Positions 19,116 to 27,154 of a DNA stretch of 40,127 nucleotides are shown here, in pieces. Position numbers and translations under genes: made by a program. This stretch comes from Bacteroidetes bacterium GWF2_35_48 (GTDB lineage Bacteria; Bacteroidota; Bacteroidia; Bacteroidales; GWF2-35-48): the NCBI GenBank assembly GCA_001769125.1, contig MEOG01000037.1:1-40127 (forward strand). The letters run 5' to 3'. The number at the start of each line of letters is the position of its first letter. Positions within the stretch are counted from its first letter, which is position 1. The notes beneath the pieces were generated by a model. The model was not told the origin of the DNA, did no database searches, and was given only the letters and a program-made list of their open reading frames with translations.

Positions 19116-19123
19116 CAAAGATA
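19116..19123 (-). promoter_or_regulatory. Promoter -7 box for the peptidase/radical SAM pair
   Basis: The minus strand reads TATCTTTG (TAnnTTTG consensus), 26 bases before the ATG at 19090, giving a leader near 19 bases. The box is identical to the one before the fibre gene. A convincing -33 TTG is not visible. Confidence 0.45.
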
Positions 19124-19304
19124 ACCTAAATTATTAAAATTATTGAAGCATATAAAAAGACAGTAGTAAATAAAGCAAATGAAAACCGGATAAGCAAAAA
19201 GAAAAAAAAGACTGAAAAATAATTAATACAGCGGAAGGAAAAAAAATTAGGTCAACGATGAAAAATATATAAAAAAATAAAATTTATTCCAAAATGCGTT
19301 TTCT

Positions 19305-19505
19305 CCTTACCACCTTACCCCTTTCCCAATTTTACAGGTGGTGTAATGTGGGGTAAGGTATTTTTAATGGTTACCACCTTTCCCCCATTTTACTGTTTTT
19401 GGGGGTAAGGTGGTAAGGATGGGGTAAGGATAAAAAAAGAACGTTACCCCCATTGAAGTATTGATTCTATAAGGTTTTCAGATATGTAGGGGTAAGGTGG
19501 TAAGG
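19305..19505. repeat. Iteron-like repeats downstream of the primase (17-mer x3)
   Basis: The 17-mer GGGGTAAGGTGGTAAGG occurs exactly at 19402-19418 and 19489-19505, and inverted (CCTTACCACCTTACCCC) at 19305-19321. Partial copies fill the spaces: GGGGTAAGGT near 19350, a GGTTACCACC unit near 19368, GGGGTAAGGA near 19421 and GTTACCCCC near 19443. The block sits between the 3' end of the primase-helicase gene and the unrelated cargo genes. Repeats of this kind beside a replication gene are typical of replication or transfer origins. The rest of the 427-base gap (19125-19300) is A-rich with nothing else seen. Confidence 0.6.
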
Positions 19506-19517
19506 TGTTTTTGAGTT

Positions 19518-21632
19518 TTACGATATTTTTTTGATAACGTAGTAACCATAGTTTTTTTCTGGGTATTTCTTCTCACGTGCAAATGAAAGCATTTTAAGTG
19601 CTTTGCCTACATTGTTTGTATTGAGTTTTATTTTATTTTCTGTTTGCTCTGCTATGTAAAGAAGTATGTCAGTAGCAGACATAAAACAATCGTTGTTCTC
19701 TTTGGTTGCTGGCATCAGATATTTATGTATTAATTCAAATTCCGATGTTGTTATATGAAATTGACGGTTGTATTCTTCATTTTCTTTTATTTCGTCACCA
19801 GTAAGATCGCAGATAAAATTTGTTTTAAATAAGTGGTAAGCTTGCGCCCAGACATTATCAATATTAATTTTTTCTTTATATGACCAGTCTATTTTTTCTA
19901 TAACAAAACACAACCAACGAACTGAGCCTGATTCATCATTTAAAAACTCTGCCTGATTTGTTGAACCGATAAATGATGCCCGACGTGGAATGATTGAATT
20001 TTTGCGGTCGTAGGGCAAACGGTCATTTATCTTGTCTTTTGAAAACAGCGATTTCAGCGAATTAATTTCAATTTTGGAGAGCGTTGAAAGTTCATCAAGA
20101 TTGATTAAAAGGTTTGTTGTTAGCAGAATCCGGCTGTCTTTATCAATACTTAAATTTTCTGCAATGTAATTTGAAAGCTTTGGAGGACACAAAAAACGGC
20201 AAAAAGTGGATTTACCTGAATTTTGTTTGTCGTGTACAAGGATGAAAGCCTGTTTATTAAAATAACTGTCAACCATTGCACATTTTACTGTACGAACTAA
20301 CCATTTTTTGAAATGATTATCGAACCTGTCGCAAATATCATGTTTTAAATTTACAAAAGAAGCTAACTTTTGAATAAAATCAGTTTTGCCATCCCACGCC
20401 GGAAGTGATTGAAAATATTGTGTAAAAGGGTTGTAAAACGGGACTAAGTCGGATTTAAGAAAAGCCATAAGGTTGTTGAGCGAAAAGGTTAAACCATCGA
20501 GACACATTTTTATAAAAATGTTGTTTTCGTTGAGCGGTTTGTAATCTTCCTGGTCTTTTTCTTTGTATTCAAATTCAGTAGAAACGCTGTTGTAGCGAAT
20601 ATCGAAGTGTTCAGCTAAATAATCCCTGACTAAATGAAATTTGTTAGTAGCGTGTTTCTTTTTGCGTGGTTTTTCTGGCGTGGTGGTGCCCGTGATTTCT
20701 TCGGTGGAGGGTGTAAGATTAGATGGCTCATTGAGACGTGCCAGTGGCACGTCTTTACATGGTTTAGGGGTTCTGTAAATGCTGTGATTTTCATAAGTAC
20801 CTTTGCCAATGTCAATGCCGTATGATTTTGCAATAAAGAAAAATGTTTTTGAGGTGATGCCTGAATTCTTTGATTTCAGGCAGTGGTCGAATTGTTTATC
20901 ACACTCGACAAAGTCGTATTTTACAAAGAATTTACTTATCCTGTGAAAATAATCACGGGCTGCTGAGCCGATGGCATCAATAAGGGCAAAACAGATTTTT
21001 ACCCAATCCTGATAAGAATTAGTTATGTCAAGTTGGTGTTGTTCGATTTGCTGAACTACTTTTTTTATATCGTCTTCTATCATGTGAGCATGAGTTTTAA
21101 AGGTTTCTGAATTTTCATTAATATAAATATCAGGGTCGTAAGAAAAAAAGCAAAGGCGTGTAATATCCTTGCCTGACGGGTCAACAGGTACACTTAAAAC
21201 AGATTCGTAAAATTCTTTAACCTGGTTATATGCTTCTAAATGGTGAAGTATTGAAGAATCCACACGAACAAGGATTTTTAGGCCACTACCGGAAGGGCTT
21301 GTAAAAGTGGTGTAAGTGTAAGGAATGTTTGAGGTTTGAAGTTTGATAGTTTGAAGAATGGAGGGTTCGAGCTTATCAATGTCAAGAATAATAAGGCTGC
21401 TGTAATCCTTTATTAAATGGAGCTTGCGACCACCTTCAAAAATACCGCATGGAGAAAAAGCAGGTAATGATTTTTTCTGCTTTTTGTATTCTTTTATTTT
21501 GCCTTCAGCAATAAGTTCACGCAATTGCAGTACTCGGCTTTTATACCTGCCATCCCTGATTTGTTCAAGGATAGCAGATATAGCCAGATTTTCGGTTACT
21601 TCATTGAAGTTTTTGAAAAGGGAGACTTGCAT
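19518..21632 (-). CDS. Primase-helicase of an integrative element (BT4734-like / PriCT / VirE)
   Basis: A 704-residue protein with three parts. Residues 50-175 are the BT4734-like primase domain: LIILDIDKL (D84, D86), the SPSGSGLKILV loop and KDITRLCFFSYDP. Residues about 195-275 are a PriCT-like helical domain. Residues about 400-640 are the VirE/DUF3874-type helicase: Walker A in LVHDKQNSGKST (G473, K474, S475) and Walker B in LLINLDEL. This protein class replicates Bacteroidota integrative and phage-like elements. The HTH gene lies 31 bases upstream on the same strand. Iteron-like repeats follow its stop codon, making this the likely replication module. Confidence 0.85.
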   Translation of the reverse strand: MQVSLFKNFNEVTENLAISAILEQIRDGRYKSRVLQLRELIAEGKIKEYKKQKKSLPAFSPCGIFEGGRKLHLIKDYSSLIILDIDKLEPSILQTIKLQTSNIPYTYTTFTSPSGSGLKILVRVDSSILHHLEAYNQVKEFYESVLSVPVDPSGKDITRLCFFSYDPDIYINENSETFKTHAHMIEDDIKKVVQQIEQHQLDITNSYQDWVKICFALIDAIGSAARDYFHRISKFFVKYDFVECDKQFDHCLKSKNSGITSKTFFFIAKSYGIDIGKGTYENHSIYRTPKPCKDVPLARLNEPSNLTPSTEEITGTTTPEKPRKKKHATNKFHLVRDYLAEHFDIRYNSVSTEFEYKEKDQEDYKPLNENNIFIKMCLDGLTFSLNNLMAFLKSDLVPFYNPFTQYFQSLPAWDGKTDFIQKLASFVNLKHDICDRFDNHFKKWLVRTVKCAMVDSYFNKQAFILVHDKQNSGKSTFCRFLCPPKLSNYIAENLSIDKDSRILLTTNLLINLDELSTLSKIEINSLKSLFSKDKINDRLPYDRKNSIIPRRASFIGSTNQAEFLNDESGSVRWLCFVIEKIDWSYKEKINIDNVWAQAYHLFKTNFICDLTGDEIKENEEYNRQFHITTSEFELIHKYLMPATKENNDCFMSATDILLYIAEQTENKIKLNTNNVGKALKMLSFAREKKYPEKNYGYYVIKKIS

Positions 21633-21663
21633 AATTTATTACACATTACAATTGATAAAAAAA

Positions 21664-21963
21664 TTAAATCATCGGATTGATTTTTTTGAAAGCTTTGCGT
21701 ACATGCTTACGCAAATGGTCTTCAATATCTGATGCGCAGAAATAAATTTTACCGCTTACCTGAGAAAAGCTTAATATGCCTTCATCACGATAAAACTGTA
21801 ATGTACGTTTAGATACTTTAAGAAGCGTGCAGGTTTCTTCTATGTCGAGCCATGCCTCAGATAAGGGTTGTTGTTTTGCAATGTGTTTTACACAATTTTC
21901 AAGACTATCAATTTTATTGATGATCTGCTGAAAAGCTTCGGATTGAATTGTTATTACTTCCAT
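21664..21963 (-). CDS. Helix-turn-helix protein (excisionase/MerR-like)
   Basis: A 99-residue protein. Residues about 38-85 form a helix-turn-helix of the HTH_17/excisionase type: WLDIEETCTLLKVSKRTLQFYRDEGILSF, then a wing (KIYFCASDIEDHL). The N-terminal part (MEVITIQSEAFQQIINKI, coiled) is the usual start of this small family in Bacteroidota mobile elements. It probably binds the element's ends or promoters, assisting excision or controlling the primase gene that begins 31 bases downstream. The 470-base space upstream, with its GTTCCCT repeats, is the obvious place for it to bind. Confidence 0.8.
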   Translation of the reverse strand: MEVITIQSEAFQQIINKIDSLENCVKHIAKQQPLSEAWLDIEETCTLLKVSKRTLQFYRDEGILSFSQVSGKIYFCASDIEDHLRKHVRKAFKKINPMI

Positions 21964-22130
21964 GATTTAAAACTTTTTTTAATAGTTAATATTCCGTTAT
22001 TGCCGTTCATCAGAACCTGACCCCTTCATACAAAAAAGGAAATCAGAAATTAGACAGCAGAAAAAAAAGTTTCGTGTTGCAACAGAAAACTATTTGCAAA
22101 GAAAAATCATGAAGCTGGGTGACCAATGAA

Positions 22131-22166
22131 AAAAAAAGTTCCCTGAGGGGTCAGGGAACTTTTTTT
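22131..22166. terminator. Perfect hairpin, terminator-like in both directions
   Basis: AAAAAAAGTTCCCTGA at 22131-22146 and its exact reverse complement at 22151-22166 enclose a GGGG loop: a 16-bp perfect stem flanked by A and T runs, as in a bidirectional intrinsic terminator. It lies downstream of the 383-residue gene and upstream of the HTH gene. The stem contains the GTTCCCT motif repeated elsewhere in this gap, so it might also be a protein-binding site. Confidence 0.6.
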
Positions 22167-22245
22167 CTGGGGAAAAAATTACGGAATTTTGTATATTATT
22201 ATTATTCAATAACATACAAAGCTTGCAGCAAATATTATGCCAACA

Positions 22246-22390
22246 GGAGTTCCCTGAAGGTACTAAAAAGTTCCCGGGAACTTTTTTTATGTTAATTGCC
22301 TGATAATAAAAAAATAAGCGTTTTGCCCCAAACCGAGTTCCCTCAAAACTTTACCGAGTTCCCTCAAAAATGAGACTGAGTTCCCTCAAA
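22246..22390. repeat. GAGTTCCCT repeats (iteron-like)
   Basis: Three tandem units ACCGAGTTCCCTCAAAA (third unit ACTGAG) start at 22332, 22353 and 22375, spaced 21 and 22 bases, two helical turns apart. A further GGAGTTCCCTGA lies near 22247, and a perfect 22-bp palindrome centred on GTTCCCGGGAAC spans 22265-22286. The same core is in the hairpin at 22131-22166 and, inverted (AAGGGAACTC), at 23868-23877. Regular phasing and the location inside an integrative element suggest iterons or operator sites. No gene occupies 21964-22434. Confidence 0.6.
22265..22286. terminator. 22-bp perfect palindrome, terminator or operator
   Basis: AAAAAGTTCCCGGGAACTTTTT is a perfect palindrome with the T run extended to seven bases. 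With no loop it is a poor RNA hairpin unless the central bases open, so it could equally be a dimer-binding site for an element regulator. Confidence 0.45.
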
Positions 22391-22434
22391 AAAATATATG
22401 CAAAATGGAGCAAAAAGATAAAAAAAACGAAGTG

Positions 22435-23586
22435 CTATTTTTTAATTTCCGCAGAATCACTAAAATTATTGATGTCAAATTTATTTGGATCATCTGGATG
22501 TGGACGTTTTTTAAAGTTGGAGGGTTTTAGAACTGTTCGTATTGATGAAGGATTTAGCGGATTTCCGTCTTTATCTGTAAAAAAATAATTAAGCAAAGCT
22601 GTTAACTCCGAATAATCGCAATTGAGCCACGGACTGCCGTTTTCAGCCTGTTTTCTTATAAATTGAAAAATTACATCAAGAAAAATATTTGAGTTACAAT
22701 TAAGTTGAAACTTGCCTTTGAGTTGCTGTAAAATTTTTATTTCCGGCGGAATTGATTCAGCTACAGGGATGCTTTCTTTTGATTGTTTTTGTGTGTATGG
22801 GGCAATAACATCATTAACGACAGTTCCAGCCATACAGGTATTTAAAAATTCATATAATAGTGGTCTTTGCTTATAAAGCAAAGGGTGTTTTAATAATGAT
22901 GGTGTTTCCTGATGAAGTTCTAAAAGAAGTTCTTCTTCTGACAACAGGGGTTCATCCAAAAAAGGTTTGAAAAATTCAGAATAAAAAATTATTGCCCGGA
23001 TAATGAAAAGATTCAAAATATAAATAATGTAAATATCTGATTGGTGAACTACATCGCTATTTTTACTACTGATTGAACGATATAATAAACGGGAGTCATG
23101 AAATAATTTACGGGCAAACTGTATATTTCGTAAAGCATTTATCTGAATTATCTCTTTATTTGAAGCAGCAGCAAGCATTTTTTCAGCCCGAATTTTGACC
23201 CTTTCAAATTCGTCTGCAAAAAAATCAAGAAAAAAACGTTCTCTGTCATCGGCTGGACTCGGGAGTAGCATTTCTTCATATAATTGATAAACCTTCAAAG
23301 GACAAATAACTGCTTGATGGGAGTTTGTTTCACTGTTATAGATAAATTTCAAGTCAATATCAGAAGTACTGTAATAGCCATAATCTGTAAGATCAATCAA
23401 AGATATTTTTCGAGAAACTTCCTCCTTTGTAGACTCTGAAATAATGATATGAGTATTTGCAGAACGAACAAGCTGTAGTGATGATTTTATGTTTTTATCA
23501 GCTAATGAAACCGGAAGAAAAGAACCTCTTACAAACTGTGAAAACACAGAAAAATTAACGGTCTTATGGACTTCAAAAGATGGCAT
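22435..23586 (-). CDS. Mobile-element protein of unknown function
   Basis: The 383 residues are mainly helical, with no signal peptide. A hydrophobic helix (SDIYIIYILNLFIIRAIIFYSEFF) lies in the middle. The C-terminal segment (LNCDYSELTALLNYFF, then NPLNPSSIRTVLKPSNFKKRPHP) resembles the end of proteins that often accompany integrases in Bacteroidota elements, distantly like RteC C-termini; I would not assign RteC function. It sits between the integrase and the HTH gene on the same strand. It may be a regulator or accessory factor for excision or transfer. The stop lies close to the GAGTTCCCT repeats. Confidence 0.7.
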   Translation of the reverse strand: MPSFEVHKTVNFSVFSQFVRGSFLPVSLADKNIKSSLQLVRSANTHIIISESTKEEVSRKISLIDLTDYGYYSTSDIDLKFIYNSETNSHQAVICPLKVYQLYEEMLLPSPADDRERFFLDFFADEFERVKIRAEKMLAAASNKEIIQINALRNIQFARKLFHDSRLLYRSISSKNSDVVHQSDIYIIYILNLFIIRAIIFYSEFFKPFLDEPLLSEEELLLELHQETPSLLKHPLLYKQRPLLYEFLNTCMAGTVVNDVIAPYTQKQSKESIPVAESIPPEIKILQQLKGKFQLNCNSNIFLDVIFQFIRKQAENGSPWLNCDYSELTALLNYFFTDKDGNPLNPSSIRTVLKPSNFKKRPHPDDPNKFDINNFSDSAEIKK

Positions 23587-23902
23587 ATACTTAAAAATAA
23601 TATCAAACTAAAATAAAACAGGCACAGACAACCAAGCAGTATAGCCAGATAATTTAAAGCAAACAAAAAGTATCATTAAACGTAATTGGTTTTATACCGT
23701 TTTTTTTCTAAAAAAAGCACATTAGAAGTAACGAAATGCAAGCAAAAAAAAGTTTATGAATGCGTAATAGTGAATAAAAATAAATTAATTAAAGTTTATC
23801 TGATTGATTATGAACAAAGAAAGAATCATCAATATATTGCATTGTTGAAAAACAAAATATATTCATTAAGGGAACTCTTTTATGAAGCATACATTAATAT
23901 AA
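23587..23902. other. Gap between integrase and element protein gene
   Basis: A 316-base A-rich stretch. It contains one inverted GAGTTCCCT copy (23868-23877). A plus-strand open frame runs through it into the integrase gene, but it has only a TTG start and no recognisable domain. I see no convincing gene, and no clear TAnnTTTG promoter for the 383-residue gene. Confidence 0.5.
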
Positions 23903-25108
23903 TTAATCAAAAACTTCCATTGCCTTATCTAAATCAGCATTCACAATTTTAGCATAAATTTGTGTGGTGCGGATTGAGTTATGCCCCATAAGCTTTGATA
24001 CATACTCAATTCTCATTCCTTTGCGAAGGGCACGGGTAGCCCAAGTATGGCGGCTTGTGTGAAAATGAATATGTTTTTCTATTTTTGCATCTTTAGCAAG
24101 GTCTTTTAAATCGGTGTTTGTGTAGGATGTTATTGAAGATATACGGGTATGAAGAATTTTAGGGTCTTTTAGGTTGTCCGACTTATCAAGAAAAGGAAAA
24201 ATAAAATCATCTTTCTTCGCATCTTTTGACTTATACAATTCAATAATTGCAAGTGCTTTTTGTGGAAGCTTTACAGAAATCATAGAGCCAGTTTTTTGAG
24301 TGCTTAACAAAATATGATTACCAGTGAAATTTTCCCATTTAAGCTGAATTAAATCAGATATACGAATACCTCCTGCATGACAGGCAAAAAGGTACATATT
24401 GCGGTGATGATATTTCATTGAGCCTATTTCTAAAGCAAGATTTTCAAGGGCTTCAATTTCTTCTTCAGTAAGAAAAACTTTTTCTGTTGATTGCCATTTG
24501 ATTTTATGTTTTAAAAATGGGTTCTTTTCTATTGCAATGACGTCATCCCTTACCGCTTCATGGATAATGCGCATAATTGCTTTTAAATTAGCATGAACTG
24601 TATTGTTTGCATTTTTGAGGACGTTGCGTAAATATTCTTCGTATTGTTTTAAGAAGTGAACAGTCATTTGATCAAAAGTAAAACTTTCTTCCTCTACAAA
24701 ATTTTTCATTTTTGCCAGTACAGCCTTGAATCTATTATATGTACCTATTTTTCCCTTTTCTTCGTAGTTTTTGATGAACTTGTCAGCGAATGCAAAGAAC
24801 TTAACCCCACTGGTTCCATTGATAGCGTGTTTTAATGTTTTTGGAGCAGAGTATTTAGATTCAACTTCTTTTTTTAAAACAACATCCTTGGCTTCCACTA
24901 ATTTATGCTCAAGAAAATTTTTTATTCTTTCAGAGTTAGGACATGAGGAACGAATTTCTTTTTTGTTTTCATTCCAGTGCTGAGGCTTAATATAAACGCC
25001 TGTAGATATAAATGATGAATGATCCCCTTTAGTAATTCTTATATAAATAGGTACTTCACCTTGTTTATTTTGCTTATTTTTACGCAGAATTAATTTTACT
25101 GTAGCCAT
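23903..25108 (-). CDS. Tyrosine recombinase (integrase)
   Basis: A 401-residue site-specific integrase of the Bacteroidetes type. The N-terminal arm-binding domain (VKLILRKNKQNKQGEVPIYIR) is followed by a SAM-like core-binding domain (about 105-190) and the catalytic domain. The catalytic residues are all present: R249 (GGIRISDL), K272 (TQKTGS), H350-x-x-R353 (HTSRHTW), H376 (GHNS) and Y385 (IYAKI). It should cut and rejoin attachment sites to insert or excise the element. The tRNA-like end and terminator lie about 170 bases beyond its start, the usual layout for an integrase at the edge of its element. A promoter box and paired GGTACATGT repeats precede it. Confidence 0.93.
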   Translation of the reverse strand: MATVKLILRKNKQNKQGEVPIYIRITKGDHSSFISTGVYIKPQHWNENKKEIRSSCPNSERIKNFLEHKLVEAKDVVLKKEVESKYSAPKTLKHAINGTSGVKFFAFADKFIKNYEEKGKIGTYNRFKAVLAKMKNFVEEESFTFDQMTVHFLKQYEEYLRNVLKNANNTVHANLKAIMRIIHEAVRDDVIAIEKNPFLKHKIKWQSTEKVFLTEEEIEALENLALEIGSMKYHHRNMYLFACHAGGIRISDLIQLKWENFTGNHILLSTQKTGSMISVKLPQKALAIIELYKSKDAKKDDFIFPFLDKSDNLKDPKILHTRISSITSYTNTDLKDLAKDAKIEKHIHFHTSRHTWATRALRKGMRIEYVSKLMGHNSIRTTQIYAKIVNADLDKAMEVFD

Positions 25109-25124
25109 TTGCTTTCCTTTTCTA

Positions 25125-25170
25125 CAAAGGTAAATATAAAATTAATATTGGTACATGTATGGGTACATGT
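25125..25170 (-). promoter_or_regulatory. Integrase promoter with two GGTACATGT operator-like repeats
   Basis: The minus strand reads TACCTTTG (TAnnTTTG) at 25132-25125, 17 bases before the integrase start. Two direct copies of GGTACATGT (25150-25158 and 25162-25170, 12 bases apart, each containing the palindrome ACATGT) cover the position where a -33 box would be. A protein bound there would block the promoter. The small HTH protein or the integrase itself could be the binder. Confidence 0.45.
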
Positions 25171-25278
25171 TTTTTGAAATTATTTATCAACAAAGTGCTT
25201 TTTATACTATTATTAAAAATTATAATATACTGATAAAGTTGCAATTAAAAAAAATAGAAAGCAAATTGAAGAATTTTG

Positions 25279-25299
25279 TCGAATCCCAGCGAGATCACA
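25279..25299 (+). other. tRNA 3'-end-like sequence, candidate right attachment site
   Basis: GTCGAATCCCAGCGAGATCA looks like the T-loop (TTCGAATCC) and acceptor end of a tRNA; the first T-loop base and the 5' half are missing. A terminator hairpin follows 12 bases later, as after a real tRNA gene, and an integrase starts 170 bases to the left. Tyrosine integrases often use tRNA 3' ends, rebuilding the tRNA at one junction and leaving a displaced 3' fragment at the other; here the displaced piece keeps the native terminator. An intact tRNA with the same 3' end should then lie beyond the left edge of the window. I did not find it inside. Confidence 0.45.
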
Positions 25300-25310
25300 G
25301 AGTAAAAAAG

Positions 25311-25345
25311 AAAACCCCCGAAAACAGTACGTTTTCGGGGGTTTT
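25311..25345 (+). terminator. Strong intrinsic terminator
   Basis: AAAACCCCCGAAAAC (25311-25325) pairs perfectly with GTTTTCGGGGGTTTT (25331-25345) around the loop AGTAC: a 15-bp stem ending in a T run, with A residues on the other side. It can stop transcription from both sides: the putative tRNA on the plus strand and the RhuM gene on the minus strand. Confidence 0.8.
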
Positions 25346-25435
25346 TAATTTCTTTAAAAACAGTTTTGTGTCCGGTTTCAATATTATATTAAGTTTTTTT
25401 AAAGTTTAACCTAACATATGAATCAGCATCTGCAG

Positions 25436-26491
25436 TTATTTTTCTTTAAGTATTTTGGAATCTTTGTTTTCACTTAGTCCTTTAAGTTCCTTATCGAAAT
25501 CAGATTCCATTAATTTAGCCTGAATTATCCGGTATTTTTTGAATTCTGCTTCTGCTAAAGCTGCTGCCACTTCATGGGAAACGGATTCCTGATGTTTTAA
25601 TATGGCTTCTTCATTGAATTTTAAGAATGCATCTAATTTTTTAACCCAGTCTTTCATATACATTACAACACCTTTTCGTGCCTGTATTTCTGCATAATCC
25701 AGATACATGGAAACAATCCGGTTTAACCCATCCAATTCTTTTTCATTGAGATAATTTTTTGCAATGCTGATATCCGTTTTCCGAATGCTTCCCTTTGGTG
25801 CATTTTTCCATGTTGCTAAGCCAATATTTTCTTTTGAACTATCTGCCCTTGCAGCAATTATCTCCGCTGCCGTATGACCTGTAATTGCCCAATGAAGCTT
25901 GTTTTGAACAGTTGCGAAAAAATCTTTTGTGATTTGAGTATTTATATCATAATCTGCACTACATTGTGAATAGATATCTGTGATTTTTTGATAAAAACGC
26001 CTTTCACTGGAACGGATATCACGAATACGTGCCAATTGTTCTTCGAAATAATCTTTTCCGAAAATGTTGTTTGGATTTTTCAGACGGTCATCATCCATTG
26101 TGAAACCCTTAATGATGTATTCTTTCAGACGCTCGGTTGCCCATATTCTGAAATGTGTTGCCTGAGTGCTGTTTACACGGTAACCCACAGAAATAATTGC
26201 ATCGAGATTATGATATTCGATTTGCCGGGAAACTGAACGAAAACCTTCATTTTGAACTTGTGCAATTTTTGCACAAGTTGCCTCCTTGTGCAATTCTCCT
26301 TCGTTATAAATATTTATCAAATGTTTTGTAATCACGCTTCGATCCACATCAAATAATTCAGCCATTTTTTGCTGTGTGAGCCAGATGGTTTCGTTTTGTA
26401 AATAAATTTCAACCTTTACTTTACCATTTGGTGTGGTATAAAGTAGTATTTCGTTGAAACCTTCTTTTGCTGGTGTTAGTTTCTTTTTCAT
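25436..26491 (-). CDS. RhuM family protein
   Basis: The 351 residues show the Virulence_RhuM pattern throughout: TIWLTQQKMAELFDVDRSVITKHLINIY (a helix-turn-helix near the N-terminus), YHNLDAIISVGYRVNSTQATHFRIWAT, ERLKEYIIKGFTMDDDRLK, and a C-terminal helical part (FFATVQNKLHWAITGHTAAEII, LDYAEIQARKG). It is close to full length. The family was named from a Salmonella pathogenicity island gene; its biochemical role is not established, though the HTH suggests DNA binding and members are common in mobile islands. It lies alone, with the terminator at 25311-25345 downstream. Confidence 0.9.
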   Translation of the reverse strand: MKKKLTPAKEGFNEILLYTTPNGKVKVEIYLQNETIWLTQQKMAELFDVDRSVITKHLINIYNEGELHKEATCAKIAQVQNEGFRSVSRQIEYHNLDAIISVGYRVNSTQATHFRIWATERLKEYIIKGFTMDDDRLKNPNNIFGKDYFEEQLARIRDIRSSERRFYQKITDIYSQCSADYDINTQITKDFFATVQNKLHWAITGHTAAEIIAARADSSKENIGLATWKNAPKGSIRKTDISIAKNYLNEKELDGLNRIVSMYLDYAEIQARKGVVMYMKDWVKKLDAFLKFNEEAILKHQESVSHEVAAALAEAEFKKYRIIQAKLMESDFDKELKGLSENKDSKILKEK

Positions 26492-26539
26492 AAGCTAAAA
26501 AATATCAAAAAATAAATTTAGATTGATTATAAATTTATC

Positions 26540-27139
26540 TTATTTACCCTCCCCTTCTTCCCTCTTCTTTTGGATATGATCCATAAGCCTTTTGAAATAA
26601 TCTTCGATTGTTTCTTCCTGTTTTTTTTCAAAGTGCTTAATCCCATAATAAACCATGTCCAGCATTTGATTGTAACGGGAGAATGTCTCAAGTAGAATTT
26701 TTTCATCGCCGGTTTCCCAGTATTCTCCTTCATCTATGACAGAAAAATCTAAAAGATATTTTTTTGAAATATAACGCAGCACCTGGATTACGAGTATATG
26801 CGCATCAGGACCTGCAAACTGTGTTTTTGTTGAAACTCCTTTAAGCATGGCTATTTCTTCTGGTTTGGTAGATTTACCAAAAGCGCTGAATGCAATCAGC
26901 CCGCATAATTTCCCTGTAGATAAAAAAGTGAAGCATACCGGCTCACATTTTGGCGGAGAAAAACACACACCGTATAATTTATCATCATGCTTCGTGTTAA
27001 AAGATATTTCAGCAAATTGAGTTTCAAAAATATGATAACTCCATTGATAAGTTTTCGCAATATCAACCGTTTCGTTAATCATTTCCTGTAATGAAGCGTT
27101 AGGATTAAAACTGCCGCTGTAGTGAATAGATAATCCCAT
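26540..27139 (-). CDS. Uncharacterised conserved protein
   Basis: The 199-residue protein starts MGLSIHYSGSFNPNASLQEMI, a start I associate with an uncharacterised family in Bacteroidota. No signal peptide or membrane segment is visible. The centre holds KLYGVCFSPPKCEPVCFTF and STKTQFAGPDAHILVIQVLRYI; the end is a charged helix (FEKKQEETIEDYFKRL). No catalytic motif is evident. It begins 15 bases after the broken metallophosphoesterase gene, so the two were probably one operon. Confidence 0.75.
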   Translation of the reverse strand: MGLSIHYSGSFNPNASLQEMINETVDIAKTYQWSYHIFETQFAEISFNTKHDDKLYGVCFSPPKCEPVCFTFLSTGKLCGLIAFSAFGKSTKPEEIAMLKGVSTKTQFAGPDAHILVIQVLRYISKKYLLDFSVIDEGEYWETGDEKILLETFSRYNQMLDMVYYGIKHFEKKQEETIEDYFKRLMDHIQKKREEGEGK

Positions 27140-27154
27140 AAAATTAATTTTTGT

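Noticed and set aside
23686-23952. Plus-strand open frame of 88 codons between the integrase and the 383-residue gene
   Set aside because: It has only a TTG start, no in-frame ATG, no recognisable domain, and its end runs antisense into the integrase gene.
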